Assembly (NCBI GenBank): GCA_013297745.1
Contig: JAAFIM010000002.1
Location: 62,001 to 126,000, forward strand
Source of the DNA: Chitinophagales bacterium
GTDB taxonomy: Bacteria; Bacteroidota; Bacteroidia; Chitinophagales; Saprospiraceae
Direction: 5' to 3'
DNA: 64,000 bases
A model generated the notes under the pieces. It had not been told where the DNA came from, searched no databases, and saw only the letters and a program-made list of their open reading frames with translations. A program made the position numbers and the translations under genes. Shown in pieces: positions 37,612 to 43,898 of this stretch. The first letter of the stretch is position 1, and every line of letters begins with the position of its first letter.

Positions 37612-38028
37612 TTAGAGGCTATAAAAATAGGTATAAAAATAGATATTGAAGGTTGTGAAGGGGCTATATTTTTGGACGATATACAAAAAAGAGATTTTGA
37701 ATTAATGTCTTTGACTTGGCAACAAAGTCCAGCTGATGACGATTTGACCCAAATTTGGCACAGCAAAAGTGACACAGCAGACGGCAGCAATCGCGTAGGT
37801 TTCAATAACCCAGAAGCCGATAAAATTATAGATGAGTTAAGAGTTTGTATGGATGAGGAAAAACGCCGCGAATTATATTTGAGAGTACAAGAGATAATCG
37901 CAGATGAGCAACCTTATATTTTTCTCGTTACGCCTTCAGAGCGAATAATCATCAATAAAAAATTTACGAACACTCAAGTTTCCACCGCCAGACCAGGGTT
38001 TAGAGCTGGCGAGTTTAAGTTAAAATAA
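37612..38028 (+). pseudogene. C-terminal remnant of an oligopeptide-binding protein
   Basis: The frame encodes only the last 130 residues of a periplasmic peptide-binding protein. It matches the C-terminus of the next gene almost block by block: DLTQIWHSKSD vs DMTQIWHSSSD, GSNRVGF vs GSNRTGF, IADEQPYIFL in both. Homology runs in frame upstream of the first usable start (TTG 37672) to about 37618, right after a stop. No signal peptide. Best read as a truncated tandem duplicate. Confidence 0.75.
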
Positions 38029-38047
38029 AACCTTTTCGGTTATTGAT

Positions 38048-39769
38048 ATGAAAATTACTTTAATTATTTCTCTTTTTATTTTATTATTCCATTCTTACCC
38101 ACAAGCGCAAACTACTAATAATAAGGTAGTTATAAACTTATGGAACGATGTGGGCAGGCTAAACCCAATCACTTCCACCTCAGCAGATGCAAGTTATGTG
38201 GAAAGCAATGTATTCAGCAGTTTATTGGCATATAATCCCAAAAACTATCAACTTCAGACCGATTTGGCAGCCGCTATGCCTATAATCAATACTATAGACA
38301 CGGGCGAGTACAAAGGGGGAATGTCGCTAACTTTCCAAATCAACAAGAACGCGGTTTGGGATAATGGACAACCGATTACAGCCCACGATTTTATATTTAC
38401 GGTCAAAGCGATAAAAAATCCACGTATAGAATCAGGCAATAATCGCCCCTATTATACGTTTATTGATGATATAAAAATCAATAAAGACAACGAACAAAAA
38501 TTTACTATTTATAGCAAAGAACGATATTTTTTGGCAGAAAACAGCGCAGGCACGTTGCAAATTATGCCCGAATACATTTACGACAGCAGCCGAATTATGC
38601 GCAAATTCAGCATAGGCGACTTGGACACCATCCCACAAATGAAAAGCCACAATCAAATTATCAAGTTTGCAGAACAATTCAATAAGTTGGAATTTAGCAA
38701 CTTTACGTTAATTGGTTCAGGAGCGTACCGTTTTGAGAGTTGGAAATTTCAAGACAAAATTATTTTAATCCGCAAAAAAAATTATTGGAAAGATGCGGTT
38801 GACAATCCCAACAACAAAGCCAAGTATCCAGATACGATAATTTATAAAATTGCCCAAAGTTTTGAAAGTTTGTTGAACTCGGTCAAAAATATCGAAATTG
38901 ATGCCATAACTGGTATGCAACCCCAAACTTTTGATAAATGGAAAAAAGATGCTACGATAAAAGCTAATTTTAATTTTTATACCCCCGAACAATTTGCTTA
39001 TGATTATATTGGTATCAACACCAAAAAAGCGGGACTAAACGAGAAAAAAGTTAGACAAGCCTTAGCGCATCTTATTGATAAACAATATCTTATCAATACT
39101 ATTTATAAAGGTTATGCCAAAACAACCAACAGCCCCATAAATCCTGTAAAATCGCATTATCACAAAGGGCTAAAAGAGCGCGAATTTAGCCTCAAAAAAG
39201 CAAAATCCCTACTCGCAGAAGCGGGTTGGGCAGATACAGATAAAAATGGAATTTTGGACAAAACAATCAATGGGGCAAAAATTGAGCTAAAATTCAACCT
39301 TAAATACCTCAAAAATAACCAATTGCGGCAAGAAATAGCCCAACATTTCCAAACCAACGCTCAAAAAGTGGGTATAGTTTTGGAATTAAACGGCGAAGAA
39401 AGGGGTATTTTGATGGAAAATCTCAATAACCGAAGATATGATTTGAATGTAGGGGCTTGGATACAAACGCCAGATTTAGAAGATATGACCCAAATTTGGC
39501 ACAGCAGCAGCGATAATCCACAAGGCAGCAACCGCACAGGATTCGGCAGCCCAGCCAGCGACAAAATTATAGATGCCATCCGTATTTGTGTGGATAAAAA
39601 ACAACGCGATATTTTATATAAGGAAATTCAAGAAATGATTGCTGACGAACAACCTTATATTTTCTTGTGTGTGCCAAAAGAGCGGTTGATTATTCACAAA
39701 AAATTCTATCATACCCAAGTTACCGCCCATCGCCCCAATTTTATAGCGAGCGAGTTTCAAACCAAATAA
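38048..39769 (+). CDS. ABC transporter substrate-binding protein, oligopeptide family (SBP_bac_5)
   Basis: 573 residues. Signal peptide ends near QAQT. The family-5 pattern is clear: INLWNDVGRLNPITS, WDNGQPITAHDF, GSGAYRFESW, and VRQALAHLID. Periplasmic or lipid-free binding of peptides or similar ligands. No permease or ATPase genes are adjacent, and a decayed copy stands immediately upstream. Confidence 0.87.
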   Translation: MKITLIISLFILLFHSYPQAQTTNNKVVINLWNDVGRLNPITSTSADASYVESNVFSSLLAYNPKNYQLQTDLAAAMPIINTIDTGEYKGGMSLTFQINKNAVWDNGQPITAHDFIFTVKAIKNPRIESGNNRPYYTFIDDIKINKDNEQKFTIYSKERYFLAENSAGTLQIMPEYIYDSSRIMRKFSIGDLDTIPQMKSHNQIIKFAEQFNKLEFSNFTLIGSGAYRFESWKFQDKIILIRKKNYWKDAVDNPNNKAKYPDTIIYKIAQSFESLLNSVKNIEIDAITGMQPQTFDKWKKDATIKANFNFYTPEQFAYDYIGINTKKAGLNEKKVRQALAHLIDKQYLINTIYKGYAKTTNSPINPVKSHYHKGLKEREFSLKKAKSLLAEAGWADTDKNGILDKTINGAKIELKFNLKYLKNNQLRQEIAQHFQTNAQKVGIVLELNGEERGILMENLNNRRYDLNVGAWIQTPDLEDMTQIWHSSSDNPQGSNRTGFGSPASDKIIDAIRICVDKKQRDILYKEIQEMIADEQPYIFLCVPKERLIIHKKFYHTQVTAHRPNFIASEFQTK

Positions 39770-39809
39770 CAACTAATTTTCCCAATTAAATCATTAAATT
39801 CTTTTACAA

Positions 39810-40301
39810 ATGCAATTCAATCAACTTGTTTTAACCGCCATAACTTTCTGCTTATTGGCATTCTATTCTTGCACAGGCAGCAAAAACAACAGTAAAACTA
39901 GCCCCGAAGATAAATTTTTGGGTATCTGGGAGATAAAAACCATAGAAAAAGGCGGCCGCACTATAGATATGCGCTCTATAGCTGGCGAATGTTATATGGA
40001 TTTTAGCAAAAACATAAAAAAAAGCGAGGATAAAAAAACCAAAACCACCTACAAATTTCGTATGGAAATGGGCGGTCAAGACCGTATTTTTGATTATCGG
40101 GTGATGAACGATTCGGTCAAATTTGTGCAGGTCAAAAATTGGAATGATATGAAAATTGTATCTTTTGGCAAAGAAGAAACCAAATTAGACCAAATTGTAG
40201 ATGGGGATATTATTCGCTACAACCTCTACCCCCGCCCAGATTTAGACGCTGCCAAGAAAAAAGCAGAAAAAGAAGCAGCAAATAAAGCAGCTGGAAAATA
40301 A
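39810..40301 (+). CDS. Lipoprotein, 163 aa
   Basis: Lipobox FYSC (Cys21) followed by a lipocalin-like start (FLGIWEIKTIEKGG). Lys/Ala-rich C-terminal tail. It has no recognised function and belongs to the broad group of small beta-barrel lipoproteins. Confidence 0.72.
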   Translation: MQFNQLVLTAITFCLLAFYSCTGSKNNSKTSPEDKFLGIWEIKTIEKGGRTIDMRSIAGECYMDFSKNIKKSEDKKTKTTYKFRMEMGGQDRIFDYRVMNDSVKFVQVKNWNDMKIVSFGKEETKLDQIVDGDIIRYNLYPRPDLDAAKKKAEKEAANKAAGK

Positions 40302-40364
40302 AATTTGGGGAAATCTAAAAAAAGTGCTAATTTTGCCGCAATTTTTTAACAAATGTAACCCAAA

Positions 40365-40754
40365 ATGCACAAGATTTTATTTTTGTGGGCTTTTGCAGCC
40401 CTTTTTCTGCTTCAAAGTTGTGGAGATAACAACCCAGCCCAACAACAATTATTGATAGGTGAATGGCAGTTTAGTAACGGTACTTTAGATGGCAATCCAG
40501 AATTTGCCGCCCAAAATTATGCACTATACCAACTCAAATTTAGCCCCGACGGCAAACTAAGTAGCCAAATTTTGAGCGATTTGGAAAAAACTGAAACGCT
40601 CCCCTACAAAGTAGAAGGGGATAAAATCGTGCTAGAAAATGCTAAAACTACTTTTATAATTAAAAATTTGTCTGATAAGCAATTATCTATCTTTTTTGAG
40701 ATGAACTTGGAAGGTAATACTTACGCAGTAGAAATGACTTTTAATAAAAAGTAA
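40365..40754 (+). CDS. Lipocalin-like lipoprotein, 129 aa
   Basis: Lipobox LQSC; IGEWQFSNGTLDGN start and alternating strands point to a lipocalin/DUF4923-type fold. A TAATTTTGC promoter-like element lies at 40328-40336. Unknown ligand. Confidence 0.72.
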   Translation: MHKILFLWAFAALFLLQSCGDNNPAQQQLLIGEWQFSNGTLDGNPEFAAQNYALYQLKFSPDGKLSSQILSDLEKTETLPYKVEGDKIVLENAKTTFIIKNLSDKQLSIFFEMNLEGNTYAVEMTFNKK

Positions 40755-40798
40755 ATTTTCTAACTTTTATTTGCTAACTTTTATTTTTTTAATAAAAT

Positions 40799-41728
40799 AT
40801 GGGAAAAAATATCGTTCTCTCTATTGCTTTAGGTCTTGTGTTGTTGCTTATTTTAATGCTTGTTATGAGCGATTCTGTAAGCACCAATACACCCAAAGAT
40901 GTGACCAAAAAATTTTTAGTTGCACTCGCCAAAAAAGACTTACAAGCTGCTAAATTATATTCTACTGCTGAATCAAAAACACTTTTGGCAATGGTAGAAA
41001 AAGCACTTTATAAGAATACTGAAGAACTAGAAGTCCAAACGCAAATAGTTGAACAAATTGAAAAAATGCCTATTGAATGCAAAAAGTATGAAAATAAAGC
41101 TGTTTGCAATTGTAATACAAATAGTCCAAAACCTTTAGAGTTAGATTTAGTCAAGGAAGATAATGTTTGGTTGGTCAAAGTAGATATAAATTTCTTTGTA
41201 AATCAAGGCAAAGAAACAGCCCAAGACGAACAACAACAAAATACTTCCAGTAACTACCCAGTAAGTTCAAATAAACCACTTACCAAAGGCTCGTCATCAA
41301 AAAATACATCTATAGAAGACTTAGCAAAGTCTTCAGCAGAGTTGCAAGAAGCATTGGATAAGTTGGAAAATAAAAAAACTAATTATACCAAGCCTAATTT
41401 GAAAGTAGAAGAAGTTGGCGATGCTGGTGACGACGAATCAGAAGGTTTAGAAACTACTTACTCTACCACTAAAATAACTGTAAATCCTATCAACAATGCT
41501 TATGTTATAGCTTGGGTGGATAGGGCACGCTTACGCACAGCCCCAACTTTAGATTCGGAAACGATACACTTCATAGCTGAAGGTGAAATGCTCAAAAATT
41601 TAGGGCAAAGAAGCCGCCATACTGAAATAATCGAACTGCGTGGAGCAAACTATGAGGCTCATTGGATAAAAGTGCAAACATTAGATGGACTTTTTGAAGG
41701 CTGGGTTTTTGAAGGTGCTGTAAAATAA
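40799..41728 (+). CDS. Membrane-anchored DUF4878-like protein with C-terminal SH3 domain
   Basis: 309 residues. An N-terminal helix anchors it; residues 30-135 (TPKDVTKKFLVALAKKD) resemble the NTF2-like DUF4878 fold; a low-complexity Ser/Lys-rich linker follows; the last 80 residues (DRARLRTAPTLDSETIHFIAEGE, GWVFEGAV) form a bacterial SH3 domain that often binds cell-wall peptides. Followed directly by a strong terminator and the tRNA-like array on the other strand. Confidence 0.75.
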   Translation: MGKNIVLSIALGLVLLLILMLVMSDSVSTNTPKDVTKKFLVALAKKDLQAAKLYSTAESKTLLAMVEKALYKNTEELEVQTQIVEQIEKMPIECKKYENKAVCNCNTNSPKPLELDLVKEDNVWLVKVDINFFVNQGKETAQDEQQQNTSSNYPVSSNKPLTKGSSSKNTSIEDLAKSSAELQEALDKLENKKTNYTKPNLKVEEVGDAGDDESEGLETTYSTTKITVNPINNAYVIAWVDRARLRTAPTLDSETIHFIAEGEMLKNLGQRSRHTEIIELRGANYEAHWIKVQTLDGLFEGWVFEGAVK

Positions 41729-41733
41729 AATAC

Positions 41734-41773
41734 AAAAAAGCGATTGGGAACAATTTCCTAATCGCTTTTTTTA
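41734..41773 (+). terminator. Intrinsic terminator after the SH3 protein gene
   Basis: Arms AAAAAAGCGATT and AATCGCTTTTTT flank a 14-nt loop. It separates the plus-strand gene from the minus-strand array. Confidence 0.85.
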
Positions 41774-41797
41774 TAAACCAAAAAACTTCAAAAAAAA

Positions 41798-41935
41798 GAA
41801 AGACTGACGGGATTTTCACCCGCAACCCCGCGCCCCCAAGGCGCGTACAATGGATAGTGCTGAAATTATTTATACAAACAATTATAGGACTGCCAACTTA
41901 CGCGAGCAATCCTACTGATTTTGCAACAGTCTTTC
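41798..41935 (-). ncRNA. tRNA-like element 1 (class II-like, long hairpin)
   Basis: Last member of the array in transcription order. Nine-bp terminal stem GAAAGACTG/CAGTCTTTC, T arm GCGGG-TGAAAAT-CCCGT and a strong variable-arm-like hairpin CGCGCC-TTGG-GGGCGCG, as in class II tRNAs. The middle has a 9-bp stem TAGGATTGC/GCAGTCCTA in place of a D/anticodon region, then a degenerate copy of the insert core (TTTGTATAAATAATTTCAGCACTA). No anticodon can be read. Whether it derives from tRNA-Ser or tRNA-Tyr is unclear. Confidence 0.55.
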
Positions 41936-41939
41936 TTGT

Positions 41940-42044
41940 GAGTGGGGCTGGGTTCGAACCAACGACAGATATGAACTGTGTTGCTGTGGTTTCTTTTACA
42001 AAAAACGCTTGTTTTTATTGCTCTACCAACTGAGCTACCCACTC
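41940..42044 (-). tRNA. Interrupted tRNA-like element 2 (CAU-displaying hairpin)
   Basis: Acceptor GAGTGGG/CCCACTC, D arm GCTC-AGTTGGTA-GAGC and T arm GTTGG-TTCGAAC-CCAGC are canonical. Between D and T arms there are 55 nt instead of 22. They contain the core (GCGTTTTTTGTAAAAGAAACC then ACAGC) and then a self-contained hairpin ACAG-TTCATAT-CTGT that shows CAU. The variable region is too short for a normal tRNA, so the amino-acid identity is unresolved. Confidence 0.6.
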
Positions 42045-42074
42045 CATAAAAATAAAAAAAATCTCATCAAAGGC

Positions 42075-42187
42075 GGAAACGGCTGGACTCGAACCAGCGA
42101 CCCACTGCGTGACAGGCAAAAATAGTGCTGTGGTTTTTTTTACAAAAAACGCTTATTAGTTGTTCTAACCAACTGAACTACGTTTCC
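42075..42187 (-). tRNA. Interrupted tRNA-Asp(GUC)-like
   Basis: Acceptor GGAAACG/CGTTTCC, D arm GTTC-AGTTGGTTA-GAAC, T arm GCTGG-TTCGAGT-CCAGC, variable GGGTC. The loop CTGTCAC gives GUC with U33. The 3' stem GCAGT pairs with ACT (right after position 26) plus GC (right before the loop), so about 39 nt sit between positions 29 and 30. Removing them restores a perfect tRNA-Asp arm. Confidence 0.75.
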
Positions 42188-42198
42188 AAAAATAAGGC

Positions 42199-42314
42199 AC
42201 AAGTGGTTGGATTCGCACCAACGTCCAGCGGGTTAAATACTCTAATGGTGCTGTGGTTTTTTCTACAAAAAACGCTTGCGATGTCCGCTGCTCTAACTGC
42301 TGAGCTACACTTGT
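42199..42314 (-). tRNA. Interrupted tRNA-Lys(UUU)-like
   Basis: Acceptor ACAAGTG/CACTTGT, D arm GCTC..GAGC, T arm GTTGG-TGCGAAT-CCAAC, variable TGGAC. 5' stem half GCGGA and 3' half CCCGC equal those of the intact CAU tRNA at 25282. Downstream of the insert the loop reads TTTAA, giving UUU with A37 at canonical spacing, but position 33 is A rather than U. The insert starts after GCGGAC. Confidence 0.65.
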
Positions 42315-42333
42315 GGATAAAAATAAAAAGAGC

Positions 42334-42442
42334 ACAGGCGGTTGGATTTGCACCAACGACACATAGATTAACCATAATAGTGCTGTGGTTTCTTTTACAA
42401 AAAACACTTTTCCTATTGCTCTACTAACTGAGCTACGCCTGT
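42334..42442 (-). tRNA. Interrupted tRNA-Asn(GUU)-like
   Basis: Acceptor ACAGGCG/CGCCTGT, D arm GCTC-AGTTAGTA-GAGC, T arm GTTGG-TGCAAAT-CCAAC, variable GTGTC. Stem halves ATAGG and TCTAT pair (one G-U). At canonical spacing the loop ends GTTAA (GUU, A37, A38) but position 33 is G. About 40 nt with the core (GTGTTTTTTGTA, CCACAGCACTA) split the arm on the 5' side of the loop. Confidence 0.65.
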
Positions 42443-42455
42443 ATAATAAAATCGT

Positions 42456-42570
42456 CGGGATGGTTGGATTTGAACCAACGACCTGCGTTCCCCTGATATT
42501 CTAGTGCTGCGGTTTTTTTTACAAAAAACACTTATTATAACGCTACGCTACCAGACTGCGCCACATCCCG
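42456..42570 (-). tRNA. Interrupted tRNA-Pro-like
   Basis: Acceptor CGGGATG/CATCCCG and D arm GCGC-AGTCTGGTA-GCGT are those of tRNA-Pro; T arm GTTGG-TTCAAAT-CCAAC; variable AGGTC. Stem halves GCGTT/AACGC pair perfectly. The loop before the 3' half reads TCAGGGG, giving AGG at canonical spacing, with C33. The insert has the core with CCGCAGCACTA. Confidence 0.66.
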
Positions 42571-42587
42571 AAAATAAAAAAAATAGC

Positions 42588-42697
42588 GGGGATAGTCGGA
42601 CTTGCACCGACACCTTTTGTTTTCAAGGCAAAGATTTATAGTGCTGTGGTTTCTTTTACAAAAAACACATCGGTATGCTACTTTACACCATATCCCC
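42588..42697 (-). tRNA. Interrupted tRNA-like element (Gln or Phe, unresolved)
   Basis: Acceptor GGGGATA/TATCCCC, G-T-rich D arm GTGT..GCAT like tRNA-Gln of Bacteroidota, T arm GTCGG-TGCAAGT-CCGAC. By canonical spacing the anticodon would be UUG (Gln); by loop shape TTGAAAA it would be GAA (Phe). The stem is formed only on the 3' side (CTTTG..CAAAAG or CCTT..AAGG). The core is intact. Confidence 0.55.
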
Positions 42698-42729
42698 AAA
42701 GGTAACTTTACTGATAATTAAGTAAAAGG

Positions 42730-42843
42730 GTGGAGTGGTTGGATTCGCACCAACGACCTACGGAACCACAATCAAGTTTGCTGCTGTGGTTTTTTATACA
42801 AAAAACACTTTACGTTACTCTACTAAACTGAGCTACACTCCAC
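42730..42843 (-). tRNA. Interrupted tRNA-His(GUG)-like
   Basis: Carries the His-specific extra G-1 opposite C73 and acceptor TGGAGTG/CACTCCA. Loop TTGTGGT gives GUG with U33. The 3' stem half TCCGT pairs with ACG just after position 26 and GA just before the loop, so the insert again lies between positions 29 and 30. Removing it restores a perfect arm. Variable AGGTC, T arm GTTGG-TGCGAAT-CCAAC. Confidence 0.75.
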
Positions 42844-42857
42844 AGATAAAACATAGT

Positions 42858-42968
42858 AAAGGGGGACGGATTCGCACCGCCGTCTGCTGCCTGGAAGTAT
42901 TCTAGTGCTGTGGTTTTTTTTACAAAAAACGCTTATTTTCAGCCGTGCTGCTACTGCACCACCCCTTC
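42858..42968 (-). tRNA. Interrupted tRNA-Gly(UCC)-like
   Basis: Acceptor GAAGGGG/CCCCTTT, D arm GTGC-AGTAGCA-GCAC and a short variable region AGAC fit tRNA-Gly. Loop CTTCCAG gives UCC with U33 and A37, entirely downstream of the insert. Stem GCTG pairs with CAGC; position 31 (A) mismatches G39. The insert core is intact with CCACAGCACTA. Confidence 0.7.
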
Positions 42969-43008
42969 ATATAATAAAATTTAATACTTTTGTACATAAA
43001 ATGCAAAG

Positions 43009-43299
43009 TTATAAAACTTCAATAACCTTGCCATAAACTTGTTTTGTCCAGCCGTTGATGCCGCCTTTATTATTGCCGATTAGACAACCTTTTTGCTCAT
43101 CTTTGGCTTTTACCAAATGGGTAAAATAATTACCTTTTACCTTGCAATAAACCGCGTCGCCTATCAATACAGACTCCCAAGTAGCGGGCTCGAGCAGATG
43201 ATTTTGCCCCGACTTAATGAGCGGATTCATAGAATTGCCTTTTTCTCTGGTAATGAACGTTTCGCCATTTTGTAGCTTTTCCAGCTTGTAATTTCTCAT
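43009..43299 (-). CDS. S24/LexA-like small protein inside the tRNA-like array
   Basis: 96 residues. GNSMNPLIKSGQ is the serine-containing motif of S24/S26 peptidases, and VLIGDAVYCKVKG resembles the following beta strand with the V-x-x-G-D-x-V motif. The catalytic Lys that follows about 40 residues later is uncertain (candidate AKDEQK or GNNKGG). There is no DNA-binding domain, so it is not a complete LexA-type repressor. Such short S24-like genes occur in phages and near tRNA clusters. It lies between array members eight and nine, same strand. Confidence 0.7.
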   Translation of the reverse strand: MRNYKLEKLQNGETFITREKGNSMNPLIKSGQNHLLEPATWESVLIGDAVYCKVKGNYFTHLVKAKDEQKGCLIGNNKGGINGWTKQVYGKVIEVL

Positions 43300-43332
43300 C
43301 TTATACTAATTTTAAACGGTAAATAATGTCGT

Positions 43333-43460
43333 GGAGATGGTTGGATTCGAACCAACACGCACCCGAAGATGCAACGAGTTTTAAATGACGAAAATGCTGC
43401 GATTTTTTATACAAAAAATACTGTGTGCGCTCGTCGCGTATACCTTTTCGCCACATCTCC
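43333..43460 (-). tRNA. Interrupted tRNA-Leu(UAA)-like
   Basis: Class II: acceptor GGAGATG/CATCTCC, D arm with GCG..CGC, long variable arm GCATC-TTCG-GGTGC, T arm GTTGG-TTCGAAT-CCAAC. Stem ACGAG/CTCGT is perfect and loop TTTAAAA gives UAA with U33. The insert lies between the complete 5' stem half and the loop (31/32) and has the core variant ATTTTTTGTATAAAAAATCGCAGC-A. Confidence 0.72.
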
Positions 43461-43503
43461 TAATTTATACTTATTTGTAAATTTCCTCTAATCATTATTT
43501 GGT

Positions 43504-43690
43504 GGAAATGGTTGGACTCGAACCAACATACTCTATCATAGACTCAAACCATAAGCCTAAGAGTGGCAGATATTTAGTGTAATTTTTGTTAGAATAATCA
43601 AAGTTACAATAAATGCTGAGGTCTTTTAATACACAAAAAACACAGTTTTTGGTTTGATTCTGCTGCGTTTGCCCTTTTCGCCACATCTCC
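43504..43690 (-). tRNA. Interrupted tRNA-Leu-like element with 100-nt insert
   Basis: Class II: GGAGATG/CATTTCC acceptor, Leu-type D arm, stem halves GCAGA/TCTGC, very long variable arm (ACTCT/AGAGT outside, an 8-bp inner stem TAGGCTTA/TGAGTCTA), T arm GTTGG-TTCGAGT-CCAAC. Here the 5' side reads ATCAAAC after GCAGA, so CAA (Leu) may be upstream of the insert. The insert has the core variant TTTTTTGTGTATTAAAAGACC-TCAGCATTT and a long hairpin ATTTATTGTAA/TTACACTAAAT (one mismatch). Confidence 0.6.
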
Positions 43691-43736
43691 TAATTATACT
43701 TATTTGTAAATTTTTTGTCTCTTAATTCTATTTTGT

Positions 43737-43862
43737 GGGGGCAGTTGGATTCGAACCAACAAGCTCTAAAGAGCGACAATCTTACTGACGACAGTTGCTG
43801 TGGTTTTTTGTACAAAAAACGCTTATGTGCTTTGCTGCGTATGCCATTTCCGCCTCACCCCC
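43737..43862 (-). tRNA. Interrupted tRNA-Leu-like element, hairpin CTGTCGTCAG
   Basis: First member in transcription order. Acceptor GGGGGTG/TGCCCCC, Leu-type D arm GCGGAAATGGCATACGC, class II variable arm GCTC-TTTA-GAGC, T arm GTTGG-TTCGAAT-CCAAC. After the core (GCGTTTTTTGTACAAAAAACC then ACAGC) comes a hairpin ACTG-TCGT-CAGT. CAG (Leu) may be read in GTCAGTAAG but the stem does not support it. CTGTCGTCAG is identical to a conserved part of 16S rRNA around E. coli 1060. Confidence 0.55.
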
Positions 43863-43898
43863 TTATTTTTTTATAATAATTTTCTACTTTTCAATCTT

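Noticed and set aside
41798-41935. Riboswitch upstream of the neighbouring genes
   Set aside because: GC-rich hairpin looked cobalamin-riboswitch-like, but no B12 box is present and the closing stem with T arm and core match the tRNA-like family.
42125-42427. Open frames across the array (e.g. 42125-42427, 42165-42407, 43495-43686)
   Set aside because: They run through repeated tRNA-like sequences in several frames on both strands and show no protein signature.
41940-43862. Group I or group II introns in the tRNAs
   Set aside because: Inserts of 30-100 nt are far too short and lack the P/Q/R/S core or domain V; the insertion point also differs from that of known group I tRNA introns.
41940-43862. 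Archaeal-type bulge-helix-bulge introns
   Set aside because: I could not draw a consistent BHB motif at the exon borders, and most inserts lie 5' of the anticodon rather than at 37/38.
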